Source: Alphaproteobacteria bacterium (lineage in GTDB: Bacteria > Pseudomonadota > Alphaproteobacteria > GCA-2731375). Taken from it: a DNA stretch of 5,840 nucleotides. The notes beneath the pieces were generated by a model. The model searched no databases, was not told where the DNA came from, and saw only the letters and a list, made by a program, of their open reading frames with translations. Shown here in pieces: positions 1-5,840 of the stretch. The first letter of the stretch is position 1. Every line of letters starts with the position of its first letter. The position numbers and the translations under genes are program-made. The stretch is taken from contig JASLMY010000276.1 of the NCBI GenBank assembly GCA_030746295.1, positions 1 through 5,840 on the forward strand. The letters are read 5' to 3'.

Positions 1-629
1 TGGTCTGTGGCTTCGCCCATATCTGGGGATACCCGGTCGGCATTCTCGCCAACAACGGCATCCTCTTTTCGGAGTCGGCGATCAAGGGGGCGCATTTCAT
101 CGAGCTCTGCAGCCAGCGCCGGATCCCGCTCATCTTCCTGCAGAATATCTCCGGTTTCATGGTCGGGCGAAAGTATGAGGCCGGCGGCATCGCCAAGGAC
201 GGCGCCAAGCTTGTGACCGCGGTCTCGACGACGGCGGTGCCGAAATTCACTTTCATCATCGGCGGCTCTTATGGGGCCGGCAACTACGGCATGTGCGGGC
301 GCGCCTACCGGCCGCGCTTCCTCTGGATGTGGCCGAGCGCCAGCCTGGCACTGATGGGGCCTGAGCAAGCCGCCGGGGTTTTGGCGACCGTGCGCCGGGC
401 CAATTTGGAGCGCCAGGGCGAGAGCTGGAGCGAGGCTGAGGAGGCTGAGTTCAAGCAGCCGATCATCGACCAGTTCGAGGCCCAGAGCGATCCTTACTTC
501 GCCACCGCGAGGCTCTGGGACGACGGCCTGATCGACCCGGCCGAGGCTCGCAACGTCCTCGGCCTCGGCATCTCCGCCGCCCTCAACAAGCCGATCCCGG
601 AGACCCGGTTCGGCGTCTTCCGGATGTGA
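1..629 (+). CDS. mccB: 3-methylcrotonyl-CoA carboxylase, carboxyltransferase (beta) subunit, 5'-truncated by the window
   Basis: Carboxyltransferase subunit of 3-methylcrotonyl-CoA carboxylase: it moves CO2 from carboxybiotin to 3-methylcrotonyl-CoA in leucine catabolism, in the cytoplasm. The reading frame is open from base 3 to the TGA at 627-629, giving 208 residues. Family members are about 535 residues, so roughly the C-terminal 40% is visible and the true start is left of the window; the first Met at 159 is internal. Seen: [17 protein letters not shown] at the left edge, [32 protein letters not shown], the crotonase-fold motif [16 protein letters not shown] (261-308), [12 protein letters not shown], and the C-terminal FGVFRM ending typical of MCC beta. 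The [10 protein letters not shown] and FRM signatures favour MCC over propionyl- or acetyl-CoA carboxylase beta; geranyl-CoA carboxylase beta is the closest alternative. The gene lies 10 bases upstream of the alpha subunit, with which it forms the holoenzyme. Confidence 0.95.
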   Translation, partial: VCGFAHIWGYPVGILANNGILFSESAIKGAHFIELCSQRRIPLIFLQNISGFMVGRKYEAGGIAKDGAKLVTAVSTTAVPKFTFIIGGSYGAGNYGMCGRAYRPRFLWMWPSASLALMGPEQAAGVLATVRRANLERQGESWSEAEEAEFKQPIIDQFEAQSDPYFATARLWDDGLIDPAEARNVLGLGISAALNKPIPETRFGVFRM

Positions 630-633
630 GGGG
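628..633 (+). promoter_or_regulatory. Shine-Dalgarno of mccA overlapping the mccB stop codon
   Basis: GAGGGG at 628-633 lies six bases before the ATG at 640 and shares bases 628-629 with the mccB TGA. This is a good purine-rich ribosome binding site and supports the ATG at 640. Its overlap with the upstream stop suggests coupled translation of the two subunits (inference). Confidence 0.6.
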
Positions 634-639
634 CGGGCG

Positions 640-2661
640 ATGTTCAACAAGATCCTGATCGCCAACCGCGGCGAGATCGCTTGCCGCATCGAGCGAACTG
701 CGCGCCGCCTCGGCATCGCCACGGTCGCCGTCCACTCCGAGGCCGATGCGGGCGCCCGCCATGTCCGGCTGGCCGACGAGGCGGTCCTGATCGGTCCTCC
801 CGCCGCCGCCGAGAGCTATCTCGTCGCCGACGCCATCCTCGATGCGGCCCGGCGCACCGGCGCTGAAGCGATCCATCCCGGCTATGGCTTCCTGTCGGAG
901 AACGCTGGCTTCGCCGAGGCCGTGGCCGCCGCCGGCCTCGTCTTCATCGGGCCGGGGCCAGCGGCGATCCGCGCGATGGGGGCCAAGGACGCCGCCAAGC
1001 GGATCATGGCCGAGGCCGGCGTGCCGATCGTGCCTGGATACCACGGCGAGGCACAGGACGACGCAACGCTGGCCGCCGAGGCCGAGACGATCGGCTATCC
1101 GGTCCTGATCAAGGCGGTGGCCGGCGGCGGCGGCCGGGGGATGCGCATCGTGGCCGGGCCCGAACGCCTCGAGAAGGAGCTGCAGGGCGCCCGGCGCGAG
1201 GCCAAGTCGGCCTTCGGCGACGACCGCGTGCTGTTGGAGCGCTACCTGGAGCGGCCCCGCCATATCGAGGTCCAGGTCTTCGCCGACGGTCACGGCAACG
1301 CGGTCCACCTCTTCGAGCGCGACTGCTCGGTGCAGCGCCGCTACCAGAAGGTGCTGGAGGAGGCGCCGGCGCCGGAGATGACGGCGGCCTTGCGCCGCAC
1401 CATGGGCGAGGCCGCGGTGGCCGCGGCCCGCGCGATCGACTATCTCGGCGCCGGCACCGTGGAGTTCATCGCCGACGTCAGCCACGGCCTCGCCGAGGAC
1501 GCCTTCTTCTTCATGGAGATGAACACCCGCTTGCAGGTCGAGCACCCCGTGACCGAGATGGTGACGGGTCAGGACCTCGTCGAATGGCAGCTTCGCGTCG
1601 CCGCCGGCGAGCCGCTGCCGTTGGCGCAGGACGATCTCGGCATCGACGGACATGCGATCGAGGCCCGCATCTATGCCGAGGACCCGGGGCGCAAGTTCTT
1701 CCCCTCGAGCGGCTTTTTGAAGCGCATGCGCCCGCCCGCCGAAGGGCCGCATCTCAGGATCGACACCGGCGTCGCCGAGGGCGACGAGGTCACGATCCAT
1801 TACGACCCGATGATCGCCAAGCTGATCGCCTGGGATGTCGATCGCCGCGCCGCTCTGCGCCGGCTCCGCGCCGGGCTCGAAGCATTCCAGTTGGCGGGTG
1901 TGGCCAACAACATCGACTTCCTGGCTGCGGTCGCCCAGCATCCCGCCTTCCAGACGGCTGATCTCGACACCGGCTTCATCGACCGCCACCGCGACGACCT
2001 GATTCCCTCACGCGGCGGTGCCAGCGATCAGGTCCTGGCGCTGGCCGCCTTGGATGTGCTTCTGAGGCGCCGGAGCCAAGCGATGGCCGTGGCGGCGGCG
2101 AGCAGCGATCCCTTTTCACCCTGGGCTCGGGTCGACGGCTGGCGCCTCAACGACGAGGCCCATGACGAGCTCCACTTCGTCGACGGCGAGGAGACGCGCA
2201 CCGTCCGGGTCGTCTATCGGGGCGACGACCGGTTCCTGCTGGAGCTGCCGAACGGCGCCGTCGAGGCGCGCGGCGAGCTGGGCGAGGGGGGCGATCTCGT
2301 GGTCGATTTCGACGGCCTCAGCCTCTCTGCCGCCGTCGTCCATCACGGCGACGAGATGACCGTCATCGCCGGCGGCCGCAGCCATCGCCTGGCCCGCCAC
2401 GACCCGATGGACGTCGACGACGTCGAGCTGGAGGAGACCGGCCGGGTCACCGCACCGCTGCCAGGCAAGATCGTCCAGGTCTTCGTCGTCGCCGGTGCTG
2501 CGGTCAAGAAGGGCGAGGCGCTCTTGGTCATGGAGGCGATGAAGATGGAGCACACCATCAACGCGCCGGCCGACGGCACCGTCGCCCGCGTCGGCTTCGC
2601 CGAGGGCCAGCAGGTAGAGGAGGGGGCCGAGCTGGTCGCCTTCGAGAGCGGCGATGACTGA
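640..2661 (+). CDS. mccA: 3-methylcrotonyl-CoA carboxylase, biotin carboxylase/BCCP (alpha) subunit
   Basis: Biotin-containing subunit (673 aa, usual length): it carboxylates its own biotin with ATP and bicarbonate, then presents it to MccB. Biotin carboxylase domain, about residues 1-445: KILIANRGEIACRI at the N-terminus, Lys116, the ATP-grasp glycine loop KAVAGGGGRGM (K158-M168), His208, and the signature EMNTRLQVEHPVTEM (E293-M307) with E293, N295, R297, Q299, V300 and E301; R343 in HAIEAR matches E. coli AccC Arg338. About residues 450-590 form the linker/BT domain that contacts the beta subunit, including DPFSPWARVDGWRL (490 onward), typical of MCC alpha. BCCP domain, about 601-670, with EAMKMEH and biotinylated Lys635. 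Odd: by alignment from memory, E. coli AccC His236 is Tyr235 here (QRRYQK) and Lys202 is Arg201. The BT region and the mccB neighbour favour MCC over propionyl- or geranyl-CoA carboxylase alpha. Confidence 0.96.
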   Translation: MFNKILIANRGEIACRIERTARRLGIATVAVHSEADAGARHVRLADEAVLIGPPAAAESYLVADAILDAARRTGAEAIHPGYGFLSENAGFAEAVAAAGLVFIGPGPAAIRAMGAKDAAKRIMAEAGVPIVPGYHGEAQDDATLAAEAETIGYPVLIKAVAGGGGRGMRIVAGPERLEKELQGARREAKSAFGDDRVLLERYLERPRHIEVQVFADGHGNAVHLFERDCSVQRRYQKVLEEAPAPEMTAALRRTMGEAAVAAARAIDYLGAGTVEFIADVSHGLAEDAFFFMEMNTRLQVEHPVTEMVTGQDLVEWQLRVAAGEPLPLAQDDLGIDGHAIEARIYAEDPGRKFFPSSGFLKRMRPPAEGPHLRIDTGVAEGDEVTIHYDPMIAKLIAWDVDRRAALRRLRAGLEAFQLAGVANNIDFLAAVAQHPAFQTADLDTGFIDRHRDDLIPSRGGASDQVLALAALDVLLRRRSQAMAVAAASSDPFSPWARVDGWRLNDEAHDELHFVDGEETRTVRVVYRGDDRFLLELPNGAVEARGELGEGGDLVVDFDGLSLSAAVVHHGDEMTVIAGGRSHRLARHDPMDVDDVELEETGRVTAPLPGKIVQVFVVAGAAVKKGEALLVMEAMKMEHTINAPADGTVARVGFAEGQQVEEGAELVAFESGDD

Positions 2662-2719
2662 GGCCTCCGCGCTGCCGACCGCCCGCCGATATCGGAAAGC
2701 GGTGCCGCCGCCGCCGTGA
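2654..2719 (+). CDS. Possible 21-codon coupling/leader ORF between mccA and the transporter gene
   Basis: An ATG at 2654 opens a 21-residue frame, MTEASALPTARRYRKAVPPPP, ending at TGA 2717-2719. It overlaps the mccA stop by 8 bases (ATGACTGA, 2654-2661), and its own stop overlaps the transporter GTG as GTGA (2716-2719). A weak ribosome site, GAGAG at 2644-2648, lies five bases before its ATG. It therefore fills the whole space between mccA and the next gene. The C-terminus is basic (RRYRK) followed by four prolines; polyproline is a known EF-P-dependent stalling context, and here it falls at the stop codon and at the next start. I recognise no family. It may be chance in GC-rich DNA, because the prolines come from a simple CCG run. 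Confidence 0.3.
   Translation: MTEASALPTARRYRKAVPPPP
2716..2719 (+). promoter_or_regulatory. GTGA stop/start overlap at the transporter start
   Basis: The GTG start (2716-2718) overlaps the TGA (2717-2719) of the preceding 21-codon frame. No well-spaced Shine-Dalgarno precedes it. The geometry is that of termination-reinitiation coupling; that it works this way is inference. Confidence 0.35.
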
Positions 2720-4014
2720 AGCTGCGTCCGGCGCCCATCATCGCGGCCTTGTTGCTGGCGGCTATCGGCTTGCTGGCGACCGTCGTGGTGGCGGAATACG
2801 TCACCGTGCTGCTGTTCTTCTCGGCCGCCCTCCTGGGCGGCGTGGCGCCGGTCGAGGTGGTCTTCTCGGGCTTCCACTCCGGCGCCTTCTGGCTCGTCTT
2901 CGGCGGCCTTGTCATCGGCATCGGCGTGCACGAGAGCGGCCTCGCCCCGCGCCTCGCCCGCGTCGTCGCCCGGCGCCTCTCGGGCAGCTATCCGCTGGCC
3001 GTCGCCGGCGTGGTGGCGATCGCGGTTCTGTTCTCTCTCTTCGTCCCCTCGACCATGGGGCGGCTTCTGGTGCTGATGCCGATCGTGCTGGCCCTGGCCG
3101 AGGGCTTGGGCTTCAAGCCGGGCAGCAACGGCTATATCGGCCTGGCGCTGGCGCTGCCCTATGCCACCATGCTGCCTGGCTTCGCGATCCTGCCGGCGAC
3201 GGTGCCGGGCATCATCCTCGCCGGTGCCGGCGAGACGCTCTATGGCATCACCATCAACTACGCGAGCTACCTTTGGCTGCACTTCCCGGTCCTGGGCCTG
3301 TTGAAGGCGATTGTGATCTGGGGCGCGGTGGTGCTGATGTTTCCCGACCGCGTCACTGACCGGGCGGAAACGCCGCCGCTGCCCGGCATGTCGCGCGACG
3401 AGCGGCTGATGGCGCTGCTGCTGGTCCTGGCGCTGGCCCTATGGATGACCGACTACCTGCATGGGATTGCACCGGCCTGGGTGGCGTTGGCGATCGCCAC
3501 CGTCACCGTGCTGCCGGTCGCCGGGCTCGTTTCGCTGGCAGCCTTCAACGAGCGGATGAATCTCGGCACGCTGCTCTACATCGCCGGCACGCTCGGCATC
3601 GGCGCCATGATCGCGCACAGCGACCTCGACGACTTCCTGGCCGCCCTGGCGCTGGACTATTTGCCGTTCCGGCCGGGCGAGGCGGTCGGGGCCTTGCTTC
3701 TGATCGCGGCTCTCGGCACTCTTCTGGGCGTGCTCGCGACCCAACCCGCCATACCGTTGATCATGAGCCCGCTGGCCGCCGACATGGCCCGGGTCACGGA
3801 CCTGCCGGTGGAAACGGTGCTGATGGCGCAAGTGGTCGGCTTCTCGACCGTGGTCCTGCCCTATCAGACGCCGCCGCTGGTCGTCGGCATGGCGCTCGCC
3901 GGGATCTCGGCGCGCGACGGCATCAAGTTCTGCCTGGCGACCTTCGCGGTCACGGTGCTGGTCCTGATCCCGCTCGATATCCTGTGGTGGAAGCTGATCG
4001 GTTGGCTGCCCTGA
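2716..4014 (+). CDS. DASS/SLC13-type membrane transporter, substrate unknown
   Basis: Polytopic inner-membrane protein of 432 residues with about 11 hydrophobic segments. I place it in the divalent anion:Na+ symporter (DASS/SLC13, CitT/SdcS-like) fold by its pattern: SGFHSGAFWLVFGGLVIGIG (51-70) matches the family's SGF...W.V.GGF region; VPSTMGRLLVLMPIV (110-124) sits where the first SNT motif belongs; ILPATVPGIILAG (158-170) where the first TPPN hairpin belongs; ATQPAIPLIM (341-350) where the second SNT belongs; and LPYQTPPLVVGMALAG (381-396) matches the second TPPN hairpin. All four conserved Asn positions appear replaced, so Na+ coupling and a dicarboxylate substrate cannot be assumed. The start is the GTG at 2716: no ATG, GTG or TTG occurs in this frame between the stop at 2659-2661 and 2716. 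The nearest SD-like GGAAAG (2694-2699) is 16 bases away, too far to work well, so start by coupling is likely. Placement after mccBA hints at uptake or efflux of a branched-chain or other organic acid (inference). Confidence 0.8.
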   Translation: MKLRPAPIIAALLLAAIGLLATVVVAEYVTVLLFFSAALLGGVAPVEVVFSGFHSGAFWLVFGGLVIGIGVHESGLAPRLARVVARRLSGSYPLAVAGVVAIAVLFSLFVPSTMGRLLVLMPIVLALAEGLGFKPGSNGYIGLALALPYATMLPGFAILPATVPGIILAGAGETLYGITINYASYLWLHFPVLGLLKAIVIWGAVVLMFPDRVTDRAETPPLPGMSRDERLMALLLVLALALWMTDYLHGIAPAWVALAIATVTVLPVAGLVSLAAFNERMNLGTLLYIAGTLGIGAMIAHSDLDDFLAALALDYLPFRPGEAVGALLLIAALGTLLGVLATQPAIPLIMSPLAADMARVTDLPVETVLMAQVVGFSTVVLPYQTPPLVVGMALAGISARDGIKFCLATFAVTVLVLIPLDILWWKLIGWLP

Positions 4015-4016
4015 AG

Positions 4017-4475
4017 ATGACGGAAGACCTCGACATCGCGCCCGTCAATATCTTGAAGATGAGCGTCGGCATCGACAGCGTCGACGAGCTGGCGGCGGTG
4101 CAGCGCCGGCGCCTCGCGGAGGCGGCCGCGGACGGTGGGCCGGCTGAGCTCCGGAGTATGACCCGGCACGCCCCGAGACGCGCCAAGGCGGTGGTCGCCG
4201 GCGGCTCGATCTACTGGGTGATCAAGGGCTTCGTCCGGGCCCGCCAGCGCATCCTCCGCATCGACCTGTTGGACGAGCCTATCCGCGGCAAGCGCTGCGC
4301 CTTTATCCTCGATCCCGAGCTCGTCCGCACCGAGCTGCAGGCGCGCCGGCCGCATCAGGGCTGGCGCTATCTGGAGGCCAAGGACGCACCGGCCGACCTG
4401 GCGCGGGCAGCGGCCGGCATCGACGACTTCCCGCCCGAGCTCGCCTCCGAGCTCCGGGCGCTGGGCCTGATCTAG
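4017..4475 (+). CDS. DUF1489-family conserved protein of unknown function
   Basis: Predicted soluble protein of 152 residues, with no signal peptide or membrane segment. Seen: NILKMSVGIDSVDEL (11-25), MTRHAPRRA (48-56), the conserved core GGSIYWVIKGFVRARQRIL (62-80), CAFILDPELVRTE (94-106), RRPHQGWRYLEAKDAPADL (110-128) and a C-terminal LASELRALGLI. From memory this pattern matches DUF1489, a family of about 140 residues largely confined to Alphaproteobacteria, with no established function. I chose the ATG at 4017 because it lies two bases after the transporter TGA and gives a family-like length with only a short N-terminal extension; the frame stays open far upstream inside the transporter gene, but that part is not family-like. 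There is no clear Shine-Dalgarno, so translation is probably coupled to the transporter. Last gene of the + strand run. Confidence 0.85.
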   Translation: MTEDLDIAPVNILKMSVGIDSVDELAAVQRRRLAEAAADGGPAELRSMTRHAPRRAKAVVAGGSIYWVIKGFVRARQRILRIDLLDEPIRGKRCAFILDPELVRTELQARRPHQGWRYLEAKDAPADLARAAAGIDDFPPELASELRALGLI

Positions 4476-4524
4476 CGCGTTTTCGAAAGAGGCCGATCCG
4501 GCCGCCCTGTCTCAATCACGCCGC
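4476..4524 (+). other. Convergent intergenic gap with short hairpins, no clear terminator
   Basis: The 49 bases between two converging stop codons hold the palindrome TTTCGAAA (4481-4488) and a 5-bp stem GGCCG/CGGCC with a 3-base loop (4491-4503). A second 6-bp stem, CGCCGC/GCGGCG around TCAG (4519-4534), overlaps the asnB stop codon. None is followed by a proper T run on either strand; read on the - strand, the first stem is followed by TCTTTC, a weak tract at best. Bidirectional termination here is possible but not shown. Confidence 0.3.
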
Positions 4525-5840
4525 TCAGGCGGCGCCTGCCCCTCGCCAACGTGCGACTTGGCCGAGCACCATCTCGGGATCTCGAAAACCGGCGACGAGG
4601 AGGTCGCGGTACCAGGCTTCCTCCGACACGGGGCCTCTCGGCCCGATGTCGGGGTGTCGGCCGGCGGCTGCGGCCTCCAGGAGCGCGGCAATGCCACTGC
4701 CCTCGTCGAACTGCGCCTTGGGTCGCCAGGCGACATCCGGCGGCAGGAGATCGGCAAAGGCCTGCCGTAAGACCCATTTTTCGATCGGCGGGGCCTCGCC
4801 CGATCGGCGGATCTTCAATTCAGCTGGGATCGCGAATGCGAGCTCGATCATCTCGAGGTCGAGATAGGGGACACGTGCTTCGAGGCCGTGCGCCATCGTC
4901 ATGCGGTCGACCCTTTGGAGGTTGACGTTGTGCATGCCGTCGAGCGAGCGGCGGAGCTCTTCCTGCAGCGCGGCACCGTCCTCGCAGCCGAGATAGTAGC
5001 GGTAGCCGCCGAAGAGCTCGTCGGCACCCTCGCCGGTGAGCACGACCTTGACGTGCTCGGCGGCAAGTCGGGCCACGAACCAGCAGGGTACGGCGCTCCG
5101 CACGAGGTCGGGATCGAAGGATTCGAGGCTGTGCACGACGTCGGGGAGTGCTGCCAGCACCCCGTCCGGCGAGAGCACGAGCTCGTGATGGCGCGTCCCG
5201 AGGTGCGCAGCTACCCGCCGAGCTGCTGCCAGGTCGTCGGTCCCCTCGATCCCGACGGCGAACGTGTCGACAGTATCGAGATGCCGGCACGCCAGGGCGG
5301 CGATGATCGAGCTGTCGAGCCCGCCGGAGAGAAAGACCCCGAGCGGCACGTCGCTCCTGAGACGTTTGACCACCGCGGCCTCGAGCGTTTCTCGGAGTTG
5401 AGCCGCAAAATCGTCTGTCGAGCCTCGTGCCGACAGGCCCGCCGGCGGCTCGTAGTAGCGGACGAGGCCATGGCCCGAGTGGTAGACGTGGCCCGGCGGA
5501 AACTCCGCCACGGCTTCGGCAAGACCGTCGAGCCCTTTGAGCTCCGAAGCGAAGATCACGCGCTCGGCCTCTCGCGTCCAATAGAGCGGCTTGATGCCGA
5601 TCGGATCGCGGGCCGCGATCACCGCGTCGCCGTCTGCGATGACGAACGCGAACATGCCGTCGAGCCGGCGAACCACCTCCGACCCGAGGGCCCGGTAGCC
5701 CTGCAGGATAACCTCGGAATCGCTGGCGGTCCGAAAGCCGGCATCCGGCGCCTGTTCGAGCAGCTCACGCCGGAGGTCGCGGTAGTTGTAGATCATGCCG
5801 TTCGCCACCAGGGCCGCGCCCGAGCCCGTATCGACCATCG
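4525..5840 (-). CDS. asnB: Glutamine-hydrolysing asparagine synthetase, N-terminus cut by the window
   Basis: Makes asparagine from aspartate, ATP and glutamine in the cytoplasm. The frame runs from the right edge to TGA (4527-4525), 437 residues after the first visible Met (5838-5836). That Met is internal: by comparison with E. coli AsnB, the catalytic Cys and about 50 more residues lie to the right. Glutaminase part: NGMIYNYRDLRREL (from 5802), SDSEVI, GMFAF, ARDPIGIKPLYW, FASELKGL, EFPPGHVY. Synthetase part: P-loop SGGLDSS (5308-5328), ESFDPDLVRSAVPCW, TGEGADELFGGYRYY (5037 downward), HNVNLQRVDRMTMAHGLEAR, VPYLD, EKWVLRQAF, and VAWRPKAQFDEGSG with its conserved Lys (4717-4719). The ending SEEAWYRDLLVAGF matches the AsnB C-terminal region, which favours true asparagine synthetase over amidotransferases of capsule or lasso-peptide clusters. 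Odd: the Glu of the usual NGEIYN motif is Met (5794-5796). The promoter is outside the window. The gene converges on the mcc run and shows no functional link to it. Confidence 0.92.
   Translation of the reverse strand, partial: MVDTGSGAALVANGMIYNYRDLRRELLEQAPDAGFRTASDSEVILQGYRALGSEVVRRLDGMFAFVIADGDAVIAARDPIGIKPLYWTREAERVIFASELKGLDGLAEAVAEFPPGHVYHSGHGLVRYYEPPAGLSARGSTDDFAAQLRETLEAAVVKRLRSDVPLGVFLSGGLDSSIIAALACRHLDTVDTFAVGIEGTDDLAAARRVAAHLGTRHHELVLSPDGVLAALPDVVHSLESFDPDLVRSAVPCWFVARLAAEHVKVVLTGEGADELFGGYRYYLGCEDGAALQEELRRSLDGMHNVNLQRVDRMTMAHGLEARVPYLDLEMIELAFAIPAELKIRRSGEAPPIEKWVLRQAFADLLPPDVAWRPKAQFDEGSGIAALLEAAAAGRHPDIGPRGPVSEEAWYRDLLVAGFRDPEMVLGQVARWRGAGAA

Noticed and set aside
159..629. 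A complete 156-codon gene starting at ATG 159
   Set aside because: The frame is open to the left edge and the codons from base 3 encode conserved MCC beta sequence, so this Met is internal.
583..1989. A 468-codon open frame on the - strand across mccA
   Set aside because: It lies antisense to a strongly conserved gene, is low-complexity (rich in Gly, Ala, Asp, Arg, His) and shows no recognisable domain. Long antisense frames are expected in GC-rich coding DNA.
2702..2716. CCG run before the transporter as a repeat element
   Set aside because: It is only four or five triplets, typical of GC-rich codon use, and is not a repeat element in its own right.
2116..3282. A 388-codon open frame on the - strand spanning the mccA end and the transporter start
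   Set aside because: Its composition (Asp, Gln, Arg, His, Gly rich) is that of a reverse-complement shadow of the + strand genes. It has no domain and crosses a well-supported gene junction.
3441..4016. Upstream extension of the DUF1489 frame inside the transporter gene
   Set aside because: The translation before 4017 is Arg/Gly/Ala-rich and unlike the family. The membrane protein in the other frame is well supported, so the DUF1489 gene starts at 4017.
4491..4534. Intrinsic terminator between the convergent genes
   Set aside because: The two short GC stems (5 and 6 bp) have no proper T run on either strand, so I do not call a terminator.
5836..5838. ATG as the true start of the asparagine synthetase
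   Set aside because: A start here would remove the N-terminal catalytic Cys and the first strands of the glutaminase domain. The frame continues to the right edge, so the gene is truncated by the window.

Overview
The window is a compact, high-GC (GC-rich third codon positions throughout) stretch of bacterial chromosome. Four genes lie tightly packed on the + strand and converge on one partial gene on the - strand. The DUF1489-family gene, a family I know mainly from Alphaproteobacteria, together with the GC content and the mcc arrangement, points to an alphaproteobacterium, possibly of the Rhodospirillales type. That taxonomic placement is inference.

Left part (1-2661): the 3' part of a carboxyltransferase beta-subunit gene (mccB) is followed after 10 bases by a complete biotin-carboxylase/biotin-carrier alpha-subunit gene (mccA). 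Together they encode 3-methylcrotonyl-CoA carboxylase, the biotin- and ATP-dependent step of leucine (and isovalerate) breakdown that converts 3-methylcrotonyl-CoA to 3-methylglutaconyl-CoA. No hydratase gene sits between the two subunits, as liuC does in the Pseudomonas liu operon.

Middle part (2654-4475): an integral membrane protein of the DASS/SLC13 fold starts at a GTG 54 bases after mccA. It lacks the usual Asn residues of the Na+/anion-binding SNT and TPPN motifs. The 54-base gap can be read as a 21-codon ORF that overlaps the mccA stop by 8 bases and the transporter start by a GTGA overlap, and ends in four prolines. This is a possible translational-coupling or leader peptide. A DUF1489-family protein follows two bases after the transporter stop. 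The four genes look like one transcript, whose promoter lies left of the window.

Right part (4476-5840): a 49-base convergent intergenic gap without a convincing terminator, then a - strand asparagine synthetase (asnB-like) whose 5' end runs off the right edge. It has an intact ATP-pyrophosphatase domain. In the glutaminase domain the usual NGEIYN motif reads NGMIYN.

Most of the window is ordinary metabolism. The points worth a second look are the coupling ORF, the atypical DASS transporter attached to the leucine-degradation genes, and active-site substitutions in MccA and AsnB. I saw no mobile element, CRISPR array, tRNA or rRNA.
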